From Puccinia triticina (taxonomy: Eukaryota > Basidiomycota > Pucciniomycetes > Pucciniales > Pucciniaceae), in NCBI RefSeq assembly GCF_026914185.1, contig NC_070568.1, positions 5,166,001 to 5,230,000 on the forward strand: 64,000 bases of DNA. Direction: 5' to 3'. Position 1 is the first letter of the stretch, and each line of letters starts with the position of its first letter. Both the position numbers and the translations under genes were made by a program. The notes under the pieces are model-generated. The model saw only the letters and a list, made by a program, of their open reading frames with translations, had not been told where the DNA came from and did no database searches. Shown piece after piece: positions 1-11,377 of this stretch.

Positions 1-3000
1 TTAGACAGTTCCAATGTGTACCCGAAGGACACTTGGAAAAACGAGCCAGGAAGTTAACCGCAAAGCAAATATCAGGTCTTGTTCCGACCGCTATATAACT
101 AAGGATACCAACAATAGAAAGGTGTTGAGAGGGAAGAGTACCGAGTGCGTCTGTATTGGTTAGAGGAAGATTGCCACACGGAAGGGGGGTCTTACTGTGC
201 GTAACGCCGTCCCAATGATCCGTTAACAACTTATTGATAAGTTTGGGTTGGCTCAACGCAAAACCGGAACCGCTCCTGGTAATCAAGAGTCCAACGATGT
301 CAGTTAATGAACATTCCCACTTGATCCGAATGTTTGCAGACAAATCTGTCTCCAATTGTTGAAGGATTCCTTTGTTTGGCGCGGTGACTATCCCGTCATC
401 GACATGAATCCAAATCGCGCCTCCTTTCCCGGATCCCTCAATAATGTACATACTTGAGTCGTATTTGGAAGCAGTATATCCTAGTTCAGCCAACGTCCCT
501 GCTAGATGACGCCACCAACATCTCGCAGCCTGCTTGGTCCCGTAGAGGGCTTTCTTCAAATGACAAGCATAGCCCGGTGGAGTCGATAAGCCTTCCGGAG
601 CAATCACCCAAAGGTCCTCGTCTATGGGGGAGTTGAGATAAGCCGCCACGAAGTCAAATGAATGAACAGGCCAGTTATTCAACGCCGCCATGGTTAAGAG
701 TAGGCACATGGAGACAAAGGTAGCAGTAAATGCGAAGGTCTCACCATACTGTAGGCCGGCAATTTGAGAGTATCCACGCGCCACAAAGCAAGCTTTATAT
801 CGGTCCACGGATCCGTCCGCCTTCAATTTCTTGGTGAACACCCATTTAGCCGTCATCACTTTCGTCCCTTCCGGTACCTTCTCTACTGCCCAAACGCCTA
901 AATCCGCCAAGTTCTCTATTTCCTCCTTAATAGCCATCATCCAATGGTCTTTGTCGGGACTCCTTGCCGCCTGTTTGTAAGTGTTCGGCACGTCAGCTGC
1001 ATGTATCTCGGGAACAGACAACAATATCAGGTCCACCATTGCATCTTGTTTGGCCGCCATCGCTTCGTCACAGAAATCACCAAGCTTTAAATCCGACATA
1101 TCAGCTAGAGAGAACTGGGGCAGAGCTATGTCTTTGGCTAAGGGATGGTGAAGGAAGGTGGCTATCGCGGAATTCACGAAAGAGTTCGATGAGGGAATGT
1201 AAAAACACCAACCCTTGGAATCTGGAAGGATAGAAACCACGAAGCCTGGGATCGCCCGTTCGTCGAGTTTCTTCCGTTTCTCCGCAGAAACGTGGACATA
1301 CGCCTGATCCCCGAAGACCCGAGCGGTATCCAGAGATGGTTTAAGCCCAAAGAATTTCTCAAAAGGAGTGATGTCCCCGCTCCTGCTGTTTGGGATCCGA
1401 TTAAGTAAGAAACACACCCACACAAAAGCAAATGCCCAGAAGGTTTTATCCAGTGCGCTACCTAAGAGAAGGGTCTTACCCATATCCTGCAGAGTTCTGT
1501 TAAATCGTTCTATAGTCCCGTTTTGATAGTGATGATACGCAATCGCCCGCTCACCTCGGATCCCTTTTTCTCACAGAAATTTAGCCAGCACCAGGCTATT
1601 GAACTCACCCCCATTATCCGATCTCAGAGCTTTGAGAGGTTTGCCGGAGTGTAACTCAAGACGCCGAATGGTATCAATAAGAGAAGAAGTGGCCTCAGAT
1701 TTCTGGGAAAGGATTTTTATCTCACTATATCCAGAGCCAATATCCCTGATGGTTAGAATGTATTTGCCCCCACCTCAAAAGGCCCAATGAGATCCACATT
1801 CCATAGATCCAGGGGCAGGAAGGTCCGTTGGGTGGATGCAAGGGTGTTCTTATGGACACTTTTGGAAACCATACACGTGGGGCAATGAATCTGTCCTGGA
1901 GGCAGGACGGACGGCAAACCCAGTCCAACTTTTAATTTAATCATCCTCCTGATGACCCGAAGAGAAACTTGACCAAGCTGGACATGGATCAGCAAGAGGC
2001 GCTTCTCATCCGCCGTCAGGGCAGGATCCACCGGGGCACGTTTGATCATATCCGGAATGGTGTAAACAAATGGATTATCTTCTTCAACCTGGCTAGCATG
2101 AGCGACAACCACATGAGAGGAAGAAGGAGAAGGAGTAACGACAGAAGGGGGGCCAGAAAGTACAGGAAAATTGGGGCCATGACGATGGGAGGGAGAAAAG
2201 ACAGTAGCGGTAGGAAAAGGAGAAACGGAGGGGATAGATTGTTTGTGGGAAGGAAATAGCCATTTCCGGCTGCGCGGGTTGAGAGTGCACTTGGTCCAGA
2301 AAAGTCCAGAAGAGAAAACAGAAAACGAGTCGTCCCGACAATTGTAAAAGAAGGTGAAACCGGCGATCCAAAGGGCCGCTGGTGAGATGAGTGTGTTGCT
2401 TGCGTTGGGACAGTACAGGACGCCGTTAAGCCTGATGGGAGTTGAACTGGGACCACGAAAATGCAGGGTGCCCACTGCAGTGATGAATTGGGAACTTCCA
2501 TTAGTGGCAACTTTCAGGGGAATTGGTTTAGTCAACAATCTAAATTGATGGAGTGCTGACTTATCACCTGTCAAATGATGGGTTGCTCCGGTATCGAAAA
2601 GGGCCTCCGGGGAAGGGAACTCAAACTCCACATTTCTCGCCTCCGGAGACGGCGCTGCCTGGTCCTTGTATTCCATGGGCTCACCAGGAGGGGTCTCACC
2701 TTCTGGTTCAGGTTCAGCATGTCTGGCCGCCGGTCGCGATGGGCCGCGATTTTGAGGAGGCCGGTAGTTGTCCGCTGGTCGTAAACCTGGCTGTGAACCT
2801 GAGTTGGCTGGAGTTGGTCCGGAAGGTCTGCCGGGAGCGGGTTGACGGTAGTTGACAGGAGGGGTGATGATGGGGTAATGCGCCTGGAATCGAGTCGGGT
2901 CGCTGGTCACTGGAGCTGGATGATTTGGCCTGTTTGTATGTCTGGGTCGTTCAGGGCAATCGGCCACCACGTGGGAGGTGGAATTGCAGCGATAGCAGGA

Positions 3001-3944
3001 CCGGGTTCTTTGGTCGGAACGTTGATCAGGTCTCGCAGCCATCCCGTAGACATTCCCAGGATGACTCTCAATGGAAGGAGTCCTTTGTAAACCGGCGGCC
3101 ATACCCGTCGGGGCCGATCCACGGAGTCGGTCCCGTTCTCGCACATTGAGTCGAGTTTGACTTGCCGACAGGAGGTCAACAACCCGATCGAAGCGAGGGG
3201 TGGCATTGTTGTTCCAGTTTAACTCCATATCCATCCTCTGGTCAAACTCATTACGAAGGTCAGTACTGTGAGGAATAGAGGATTGGAGAATGAGACCTAA
3301 GATGGCATCGCAGGATAAGGGAATCCCAGAAGCAATAAGATCGTCGAACCGGGTCCGGCATAAGGAAGACACTTCGCTGGCATTGGTTTCAGAGCTAATG
3401 GTGATGAAGTTGAGATCGTTCCATCGAGATAGCTGAGTGGCCCGTTGATGGTCCCAAAACGTCCCCTAATGGCCCGCATCATGGTGTCACTGCGGTCGAA
3501 ATCGTACAGGTCGGTCCGAATTGAAGCATTCACCAAACCAAGTAAGATACCACACGCAACACGCTTGAAAGGATGACCACGCCGATTGTTGATAAAAAAC
3601 TGTTTGTCTCTGAGAACTGAGAACGCAGTTTCGGTCAGCTCACGTAACCACACTTGAAAATTGCTCCCATCCGGTCGAAGGGCAGTTGTGGCAAATCGAG
3701 CGATTCCGTCTCGGATGAGCGCCTGCTCCGTGCAAAGATCCAACAGCGCCAATTGAGCGGGATGGGCGATTGGTTCTGGAGGAGGAAGTTCTTGTCGAGG
3801 AAGATCAAATTGATGGTCTTCAATTGGCAGACCATGACCTCGGAAAGTGGTGTCGTCTTCGTCATCTGAGTTCGGGTGGGAAGCCGCTGCACGTCTAGCG
3901 TTGGTGCGAGTGTGATGAGCAGGAGGGGAGCTTTGAACGGACAT
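1..3944 (-). pseudogene. Copia-1 gag-pol polyprotein (broken)
   Basis: The start is placed at the ATG at 3944 (MSVQSSPPAHHTRTNARR). A copia-type gag domain follows, then a frameshift near 3450. In the next frame lies a CX2CX4HX4C knuckle (CYRCNSTSHVVADC, about 3054-3013), the protease motif LFDTGATHHLTG (about 2590), and a GAG-pre-integrase segment ending IHCPTCMVSKSVHK. At about 1768 one G seems to be missing from a G run; the frame then continues as integrase (GKYILTIRDIGSG, SDNGGEF), with a TGA at 1571-1573. Downstream come the copia RT landmarks VDRYKACFVARGYSQ and IHVDDGIVTAP (about 390-415). Normally gag packages RNA, PR cleaves the polyprotein, IN integrates and RT copies the genome. 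This copy can supply none of these in full. Confidence 0.85.
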
Positions 3945-4289
3945 GGTGCTGGTTTTTGAAGTAGAAAAAAAATTGGTGGGCGGGAGGAGGTCAAAACGTT
4001 TTCCAGAAAAAAATGCAACGGTGGTGAAGTAGAGGTTTGAGAGGGTGGCAAAAAATTTTTTGGGTTCGCAAAAAATGGGAAGAGTTTTTAAAAGGTGGTG
4101 AAAGCGGATGAGGAAAGAAAAAGTGGTGGGCGGTAAGGTGGAGTATATAAGACCAAAAGAAGAGACAAACAAGGTAAAGGGAGAAAGGGAACTAAAAAGA
4201 CTTTGGGGTAGAAAACAGAGAGATAAGGTTGTTGGTGTTGGGGTTTCGGCAGGTAACAAACGGAAAATTCCAACGCGGATAGTATAACA

Positions 4290-4701
4290 TAGACTGCCAC
4301 ACAGGCACAGACCACACAGGTTTCAGGGAAAACAAAGATTCACACACACCAGCCACACAGGCTCAGATTTACCAGCCACACAGGCACGGGAAGATACACC
4401 CGGAAGATTTTCTAAGGCAAAAATTTATAGTTTATATCGAACCTAGTAACTAGCGAAGAAGGCTCATAACCTAAAGAGGCTTGAATATGTAAATAGAGAG
4501 AGTAATCGTAGATTTCATAAGGAAAAGAAAGAAAAACATAATGTGCTAGAAATACAAGGTATTTATAGTATACATTATGTAAGAGACAATGACAAGGAAG
4601 AGTGTGAGAAACTGTGACTGCTTGTCAAGACATGTCGTGAGTGTTACTCATGACGCGCATGTAGTGAGACGTAATCCAAGGTTACGTAACGAGCTACAAC
4701 A
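4290..4701 (-). repeat. 5' LTR of Copia-1
   Basis: This is non-coding sequence between the gag leader and a host-like reading frame. The minus strand starts with TG at 4701 and has a TATA-like box about 130 nt in. Several copies of a GCCTGTGTGGC motif lie toward the inner end. The inner boundary is a guess because the partner LTR is not in the window. Confidence 0.5.
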
Positions 4702-5270
4702 CCAAGTGCACTAATCAGACAAGCGGCAGATCTTCTTTATTGGCGAGAACGTATACGTTAAACTTGGTTCCGTCGATGTTCGAAGGGGTGAGCTTAGACG
4801 TCGGGACAGCATATAGAGCTTCAGGCATAGCGGTAGGGGGTAATTGCGTTCCTGATTTCCACTACGAGACTGCAGAGCCATTGCTCAGCGAGATGGACGA
4901 CCAAAACAGTACAAACTCACCTGTTGTCATCGATGGAACGGGTACTATTTGGGGGGTCAGATCTTATCGGTTGATCTATCTCAACGAAGGCGTTATCAGC
5001 AAGATCACATTGGAGCACAAGGCGAGCAAACTTATGATTCATATCACCCTACTGCTGGCTAACTGTCCAATACATTTTAGGTGCCTCCATTCAACAGCTT
5101 CATTGCGCGATATTTAGTGGACAAACAGAGTGTAAAGATTAATTCTCGTGATATCTTCCAGTCGCGGCGCGTGGTTTGCAGGAAAATTGGACGGAGTCAG
5201 TCCGATAACTGGTGAGATGATCATTAAGGTAAAACCCAACGCTGGTCATAAATGCAAAGATTTTGACACT
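4702..5270 (+). pseudogene. Hypothetical gene, 5' end cut by Copia-1
   Basis: A frame is open directly from the LTR edge at 4702 and includes VPSMFEGVSLDVGTA and DGTGTIWGVRSYRLIYL. It appears to splice at a GC-AG intron (about 5023-5081) into a second open segment, VPPFNSFIARYLVDKQS. A further donor (GTGAGA) lies near 5213 and an acceptor at about 5280. No ATG with context precedes the frame, so the 5' part was probably displaced by the insertion. I do not recognise the family. The frames could be chance, but two adjacent long open segments joined by a plausible intron argue for a real former gene. Confidence 0.4.
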
Positions 5271-5842
5271 GGATCATAGGTCACTTTGGGCCGCACTCAC
5301 GGGGGAAACTCGACTGGGTCAGAACATCAATTGTAACTTTTGTGTTATCAACATTGTCTTCCCAACCTTCAGCTTTTTGTCCACTCCTTTTGTCATTGGG
5401 ATAGTCAGCGTCGCGGCAAGTTCCAGTTTTGTAAGCTTTGTTGTGCCTGACTAAACTCATCCAGGAGAGTTGCTCAAGAAGGATGTTATTCATTTTGATT
5501 AGGAACATAAGTGTTTTTGCTTTGTTTTTGTTTTTGATGGTGTAAGTAAATTAGATTTGCTAGATTATGTATGCCGAGAGTTGTATGTTTCTCAGCAAAA
5601 GCCGTTTGGCTAGGGGAGGACAACCAATATGGTTCAATTGCCGCGGTTTTTGCCGCTGGCTTGGCGGCGTACACCATCCCTTACTGGTTCAACTGTTGAG
5701 TTGTGTACATGCGAGTAATGGATGGCACCAATTGTGAACAGATGTTTTTTAATAGTACGGGGAATTTTTGGCTTGGTTTTTGTACGGTTGCCATGCATGT
5801 GCTACTGGTTTTGCAATTTAGCACTAACCCATATTGATATTA
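5271..5842. other. No gene recognised
   Basis: AT-rich sequence with only short, overlapping frames on both strands. A possible continuation of the upstream broken gene ends by about 5455. Nothing else is supported. Confidence 0.5.
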
Positions 5843-6043
5843 GGGGGGTTCACAATAGGATAAAAATAAAACTTTAGAGCTAATTTTAAGGCCTTTATGA
5901 ACAATTTTCTAAAAAATGAAGAACTTGCACTGATTCTCAGGGGACACCCAGTCCTGTACATCTTGCCAGATTTTTAGAAATTTGTTGATAAAGGCCTTCA
6001 AATTGACTCTAAAATTTTATTTTTGTCCTATTGTGAACCCCCC
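5843..6043. mobile_element. MITE, TA target site (Tc1/mariner-like)
   Basis: A 201-bp element with about 55-bp imperfect inverted repeats. Both ends begin GGGGGGTTCACAATAGGA and continue through TTTTA-rich sequence to AAGGCCTTTA. It is flanked by TA at 5841-5842 and 6044-6045, as expected of Tc1/mariner-mobilised MITEs. There is no coding capacity. Confidence 0.85.
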
Positions 6044-6243
6044 TATTGGATTAGCTGAACACCACACAGTTTGAAGGTGAAAGGTTTAGTCGTGGCACAC
6101 CAAGGCTCGACTGTGCTGGTCAAGACTTGTTGGGCAGCGCCTTGCCTGCCAACCGGGCGGTGGTGACCATCAGTTGCTGCAGCTACTGCTAAAACAATCA
6201 TTGATGCGGGGGCAGGCTCTAGGCAAAAACGCGAGTGCATGTG

Positions 6244-6250
6244 TATATAA
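6244..6250 (+). promoter_or_regulatory. TATA-like box of the 6335 gene
   Basis: TATATAA lies 85 nt upstream of the chosen ATG at 6335, in otherwise non-coding sequence. The spacing fits a short 5' leader. Confidence 0.5.
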
Positions 6251-6334
6251 GTGGTGGAATTACTAACTGGTCCAGAACGAACCAGACAAAACACCACCAG
6301 ACTGAACATCTCATATTACAGTTTCACCTACATC

Positions 6335-7133
6335 ATGGATTTTATTGTTAAGGATAACGCTGTGGGCTTAAAGCTCGTCGAGGAGCTTGGTGCGGACAAA
6401 TTGCGATTTCAGTTGGGCGTAAAGTTGGACAATAAGGTGAGGGAAGAAAAGAGATGATTGCGCCACGTAACTAACGTTGATACTTCTAGCGTAATTGGAG
6501 TGGACCAGTAGGGGAGGCTTACCATTCGTATCTCATCAAAATCAAGTTACAGAAACGACATGGGAGAACATCTGACAAAGCCGAAGGAGATGTCAAAATG
6601 AAAATAATCGCATTATCTGCGCTGTGCTTGTGTGAATTCGGAAACACGTTGGTACTCAACAATTGGTATACCATCTGCGGTTGTATTGGATCCGACTTTG
6701 ACAGTATCATGGAATGGGTTTTCAATCCGCTGATGGCGAAAAGATCAGGTCAGATTGAGTTGGCGTTGAATCCCGTGCCGCTTACTATTGCTGGTCGCGG
6801 CTCAATTTGGCTTGTTGAAGAGATCTGGGACCAGAAAGTTCAACAAATCGTCAATTATGAGGTCGTGGTTGAACACGTCGTTGGGGTGAGTAATTGTCAA
6901 ATGAACAAATGCGGTTTGCTGATGTCTGTTAGGACAACCCGTTTGGTATCGTAGTGAGACTTGTCGTAGCGAAGGACATGATGCCGCCGTCGATGGATGG
7001 AAGTTATATTCCTGGTTTGCGTGTTGCCTTTCGCGGGATATTGATTGACAGTGAGGATGGTGGGGAAGAGATCAGAGTTGAGGTGAAGTTTTGGGTGGCA
7101 CTTGACTTGAATGTGTCTCTGGGCTTACATTGA
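6335..7133 (+). CDS. Hypothetical protein, three exons, 232 aa
   Basis: Exons are 6335-6436, 6490-6885 and 6933-7133. Both introns (53 and 47 nt) have GTGAG donors and CTAG/TTAG acceptors, and both preserve the frame. The start MDFIVKDNAVGLKLVEEL was chosen because a TATA-like box lies 85 nt upstream. The protein has no signal peptide that I can see. It contains mixed beta-like segments such as RSGQIELALNPVPLTIAG and ends WVALDLNVSLGLH. I do not recognise the family. The intact frames, regular introns and promoter suggest an expressed host gene rather than a transposon remnant. A later alternative acceptor near 7146 could change the C-terminus. Confidence 0.6.
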
Positions 7134-7451
7134 TTTGGTTGTAGGTGACTGGCTAACGGGCTGGTTGGACGCGGAGCTGTTGGTGGCTGATGGCAATATA
7201 TAGTAGTCTCTTGGCGTGGACTTTAAGCTGGCGAGGATTGGTGGTCGTATTGATAGGGTCGTCAAGGCCATCTTACATTGTAGGATGATTAGCCTTTCAG
7301 GTGCTGGTATATGCGACGGTTTGGACAAAATATGATTTGTTACATGTGCTCTAGGCTCCAGAGGTGTGTTGTCGAGCAACAGACTCCCGCTGAGGCGCTC
7401 TGATCGCTCGCGGTTGAAAGCAATGGCTTTAATGGCTATGATGGTCTCTTG
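7134..7451. other. Spacer between gene and solo LTR
   Basis: No convincing frame, repeat or RNA gene. It is the 3' flank of the 6335 gene up to the LTR target site. Confidence 0.5.
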
Positions 7452-7456
7452 GCTGC

Positions 7457-8725
7457 TGTCAGAATTCCCCTAACGCGGTAGAAACAGCGAAACGCTGTCG
7501 CAAGGGGAATACAAGCTCCAGAACGCTACAGCGTAAGCCACAGAGTTTCACATCCTTGAAACCGTAGATGTAAAACTTACATCAGCCTCCTCCCTCCAGA
7601 TTCCAGAGACGGAACCAGCCACAAGGCACCTAGGGGACGGTCCCAAGCCACACGACCCACTGGGAACAATGAGCGGCCCAAGGCGACAGCAAGCGACCAC
7701 AAGATGGCCTTGTGAGTATAAATAGAGCCCTTCTCTGCATCAGCAACGGAAACCAGGCTAACCAGCTACTCCGCTCTGCTACTTAGATCAATCGCTCACA
7801 GAATCACCTCGCCGCCGTTAGCCACTAGAATCAGTCTTAATAATATTAAGTAGGTGGCAAAGATTGATCCTTAGAACAAACTATTGGAGCACGGTCTGAT
7901 GCAACTTGATTGATAGGCATCGACCAAACCCATTGTCAGAAAAGGATAAATAGGTTGTACAAAAGAGTCCAGTTATTCTCGTCAACTAAGCAGGTAAGAG
8001 CGATCTCCTGCATAGATCTCCACGGAGACCAGAGAACAGAGAGGATAGCTAACAGGAAGCGATAATGGCAGATCACCCCCAGATCGCTTGCTGCAATGAT
8101 GCATCTATTAATTACAGTGCTTTTACGGTATCTCTAAAAATGAAAACTAAGATGTCATAGACATGTGGATTTTTTTTGATATTCTTGTTCCCCACAAATC
8201 CTAGAATCAAATCCGCTTTTTTGGCCTATCTGCACTGGGGGATCTGTCTTGAGATGCATGAAACAACTTCAATTACAGCTATTATTAGGGCCCTAATAAT
8301 AGCTGTAATTGAAATTGTTTCACAGATTTCAGGACAGATCCCCCAGTGGAGGTAGGCCGAAAAAGCGGATTTGATTCTAGGGTTTGTGGGGAACAAGAAT
8401 ATCAAAAAAAAAATCCACATTTTCATGACAATCTGGTTATCATTTTTGGAGATACAGTAAAAGCACCGTAATTAATAGATGCATTGTTGCTTGCTGTCCT
8501 TGGTCAATTTCATTAGCTCAGTCAAATCGGATCACGATTGACTTTTTCTTTTTCTATTTTCTCTCTATCATCAGACTAGTCAGGACCATCAAGGTTCTGC
8601 TCTTAGGTAAATTCCCATTTCATATTTCTCTCAGATCAACAATGATCCTTCATTTTATTGTAAATAGTTTTCAGACATAGATTTCTAATCATAGCAATAT
8701 ACTCTTAGTTGCATAAAATTTTACA
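7457..8725 (+). mobile_element. Solo LTR with 5-bp target-site duplication
   Basis: It begins TGTCAGAATTCC and ends AATTTTACA, and GCTGC flanks both sides (7452-7456 and 8726-8730). A TATA-like TATAAATA lies near 7717, placing the sense strand as plus. No internal region or second LTR is present, so this is the product of LTR-LTR recombination. Without the nested MITE the LTR would be about 867 bp. The perfect duplication makes the boundaries reliable. Confidence 0.8.
8094..8488. mobile_element. Fold-back MITE, hAT-like
   Basis: A near-perfect inverted repeat of two arms of about 190 bp meeting at AGGGCCCT (about 8290). Ends read CAATGATGCATC and, inverted, AACAATGCATC. The octamer GCTTGCTG flanks it at 8086-8093 and 8489-8496. 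An 8-bp duplication and a CAATG-type end fit the hAT superfamily. It is inserted in the solo LTR. The transcript would form a very long hairpin. Confidence 0.75.
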
Positions 8726-8730
8726 GCTGC

Positions 8731-9365
8731 CTGCGAGTGAGCCTGGGGGGCGTCTCCTGCGCGGTGGTCTTCTGAGTTTTTGTGGACACTTGCGAATGAC
8801 CCCTTTTGGCCACGGTGGGAGCTCGGCACAATCTGATAATAGTGTTGTTTTACATTGTTGGCAAGGTTACATGGGGGCTTATTTCCGATTGGCGAGCGTA
8901 TGGGGTTTGAAAAATTTGGGAGGTTCACGGCGTCAATTACGTATAACGTTGGAGGTGTATTTGATGTGTAGTAGCTCGTGGTTTGGGTGCTGCTGGGTCG
9001 AGGAGGGGGCCGCAATTGATGTCTTTGGAGGTGGAGGTTGTTCGACGCGGCGGGTACAACTGTGTTGTTTCCAAACGGGTTGGGGGGTCGTTTGGGGCCC
9101 TGAAGGAGAGATTAATCAAGGCGCCCTCGGGGCGCCAGCTGGTTTTGACGGGATACCGTCGGTGGGGGCGTGGTTTACAATTCGTTGTCGGCACGAGCAT
9201 GCGGTCGACGGCCCGCGAAGCCATCACTGAGTATTTTCATGGGTCTTGAGGCGGACCTGGATGGGACCTTTTAGTAATGTCTTGGGTAGCTTTAATTAAC
9301 GTTATTGCATCTGGCAAGCGCACGAGCATGCGGTCGACGGCCCGCGAAGCCATCACTGAGTATTT
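8731..9365. other. Unassigned G-rich region
   Basis: Frames are open on both strands but overlap and share no recognisable motif. The region ends in the direct repeat described separately. I do not call a gene. Confidence 0.4.
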
Positions 9366-9373
9366 TCATGGGT
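9191..9373 (+). repeat. 54-bp direct repeat, two copies
   Basis: Positions 9191-9244 and 9320-9373 appear identical (GCACGAGCATGCGGTCGACG at the start, TATTTTCATGGGT at the end). The 75-bp spacer is unrelated to the repeat. The second copy overlaps the 3' end of the minus-strand frame 9366-10106. Confidence 0.85.
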
Positions 9374-10106
9374 GGGTAATTGTTATTGGGAGTGGTAGTT
9401 GCAACGCATGTTGGGCGGGGGGGGGGGGGGGGGCTAACCTGGTTGGGTTGATCGGCATGTTCGCGGAAATGTGAAGATCTTCTGTGCCTTCCCAGGTCAT
9501 CATACTTGCGTAAGCGACGACGACAGGGTATTGATAACGTAGGTATGCTTGACATGAGTACCGGTGGTCGGCGCAATATAGCATTGTTCTCGTGACTTTG
9601 ACCTCTTCGCCGACTTGCCCATTGGCAATGACAAAACCTTGAAGTCGGTCCTCAGCGAATCCAGAAAAAAGCAGGCGAGTCCCTTTGTGGTAAATTGCTA
9701 ACCTGCGCCCGGGGGTGGATACGGTGACATCCTTGGTAAGCCAGAGTGGGGTGTCTTTGGTGAGGGGAATGTTGATCTTGGGGATTTCTTGAGCGTGAAC
9801 CATATGTCGGGGGATCCGGTCTCTAAACAAAAATCCGCTAATTTTGGAGAGCTGTGTTGCACTGGCCGTGGATATTGTTCCGGGATTGAGTGATGCGAGG
9901 GCGGAGTTGAGTAACCAGACGTCGAGCTGTTTGCAACAGAAAACGCCTCGCTGCGCGAGGTAGTCTCGGAGGCGCCAACGAGTCTTGATGGTTGTTGTCG
10001 GTGGGACGTCACCGTAAACACGGCGAATAACCGTTTGGTGTGACGGCAATAACCATAGACCGCGGACGTGGGGGGTGGGGGCGCTCATGGCGTTGAGGCA
10101 GTCCAT
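9366..10106 (-). CDS. Hypothetical protein, up to 246 aa
   Basis: A single long frame with balanced composition (GDVPPTTTIKTRWRLRDYLA, KGTRLLFSGFAEDRLQGFVI, RYSCQAYLRYQYPVVVAY). I do not recognise the family. The last 30 residues are proline-rich because the frame enters a C homopolymer (G17 on the plus strand, 9417-9433). A GTTAGC donor just before that tract suggests the coding exon ends at about 9435 and the tract is intronic. The start at 10106 is the first in-frame ATG; MSAPTPHVRG, six codons in, is an alternative. It reads as a genuine exon but may be part of a larger spliced gene. Confidence 0.45.
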   Translation of the reverse strand: MDCLNAMSAPTPHVRGLWLLPSHQTVIRRVYGDVPPTTTIKTRWRLRDYLAQRGVFCCKQLDVWLLNSALASLNPGTISTASATQLSKISGFLFRDRIPRHMVHAQEIPKINIPLTKDTPLWLTKDVTVSTPGRRLAIYHKGTRLLFSGFAEDRLQGFVIANGQVGEEVKVTRTMLYCADHRYSCQAYLRYQYPVVVAYASMMTWEGTEDLHISANMPINPTRLAPPPPPAQHALQLPLPITITHP

Positions 10107-10635
10107 TCTGGAAAGTGTGGATTTGGGTGAGGGGGGCTTGGATACGGGGGGTGGGTGGATGGGTGGATCTTACAGGGTGTGGGTTGTTCCCCAGTGGTGG
10201 GTGGGGGGGTCGGGTGGGGGCTGGTGAGCGGTGTGAGAACTCCTTTGGGACTGGTGGCAGTTCTGCGAGGGGGAGATAACAAATATGATATTTGCAGTTA
10301 AGCAATATTTATGTTACGGGTGGTTTGAAGGACCTGCCCCTCTATTGTACTACACAAGGATTCTGACAACAAAAATTTATTTATTGTTGTGGCAAAACCT
10401 TGATAGAGATCACTATGTGTAGTAGTCTCTATCAGACTTAGATCAAACAATGAAGATGATGTGCAATGACACAAGATATTTAAGAACCTGATTATGATCA
10501 CAGGTGTTGGGTGAGTGGATGTTTGAGATCACACTGTTAAATGAATGAGTGACTGGTTGGTTGGTGGTTGCTATTCACATGCTGAATTCAAATCAGGGGG
10601 GAGGAAGGGCTCCTTATATAGTCTATCTACAAGGC

Positions 10636-10737
10636 GGCCAACTTGTGGTTCTAGCCCTAAGTCTAATTGAATATGCATAAAAATATGGCCAACTTGTGGT
10701 TCTAGCCCTAACTCTAATTGAATATGCACAAAAAGTA
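10636..10737 (+). repeat. Tandem duplication, 51-bp period
   Basis: Two copies of a unit starting GGCCAACTTGTGGTTCTAG, at 10636 and 10687, with few differences. Confidence 0.8.
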
Positions 10738-11089
10738 TGACCCAGTTGTGGTTGGCTCTAATACCATATTATGTACTACCAATGTACTACTATACTATGT
10801 ACTTATGTTGGATGAAAAACCATTTAACCAAAATAACTTTTGACTGAGTGGAGCTATCCTAGTGGTTCAAGTGAGTGACTAGGGGTTAAATGACCTTCAG
10901 AATCTAATTATGCAATAATAAATCTAAGAATATATCTCCTTCTCATGTATTCAACCATCACTTATGTAATTTGATACTTGAAACAGATTTGGCACACCAC
11001 AGCGGTTGGGTTTTTTTTCTTGGGAGGGCAGGCATGCTTGGTTGGTGTTGATGTTGGCGGCTAAGCGCCGCCGAATTGGCCTTGTTGGC

Positions 11090-11114
11090 GGGGGGGGGGG
11101 GGGGGGGGGGGGGG
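11090..11114 (+). repeat. G25 homopolymer
   Basis: About 25 consecutive G, with further G runs at about 11229-11250. The strand is strongly G-quadruplex-prone. Length may be unreliable in assembly. Confidence 0.8.
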
Positions 11115-11377
11115 AAAGTGCCTGTTTGCGCGGCCGTGTGTGTGAGGTTATGCGGAGGGGGGGGCTTGCGGGTGGAGGCGCTGCCTCGGGGCGGGCCGTT
11201 GGGTACACTGGGGGGAGGGAGCCCAGGTTCTGCGGGTGGGGGGGGGGGGGGGGGCGGGGGGGTGGAGGGGGCTCACGGGCTGGGGGGGCGCTGTTGTCTC
11301 TGGGCACAGGGGGGTTGGGGCCGCGGCTGGGCCTTTGTAAGTGCGGCGGCGAAGCCGCCTTGGGCGCTAGTATTACA

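Larger units (their letters stand above)
1..4701 (-). mobile_element. Ty1/copia LTR retrotransposon (Copia-1), 5' part, decayed
   Basis: The minus strand reads LTR (about 4701-4290), gag, protease, integrase and reverse transcriptase, and runs off the left edge inside RT. Gag followed by PR, IN and RT is the copia order. The outer LTR end is taken as 4701 because the minus strand there begins TGTTGTAGCTCG and a TATA-like CTATAAATACC follows. Coding is broken by two single-base frameshifts and at least one nonsense codon, so this copy is not autonomous. The 3' LTR lies outside the window, so no target-site duplication can be checked. Confidence 0.85.
10107..11365. other. Unassigned region with low-complexity G tracts
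   Basis: It holds a 51-bp tandem duplication (10636-10737), a minus-strand TATA-like TATATAAGG near 10610 that hints at a remnant LTR, and a G-rich segment at 11070-11310. Frames crossing the G-rich part on both strands encode only glycine- or proline-rich runs and are rejected as genes. Confidence 0.5.

Noticed and set aside
8709..9249. Plus-strand frames of up to 173 codons
   Set aside because: Several overlapping frames on both strands, G-rich composition, partly inside the solo LTR end; no evidence for coding.
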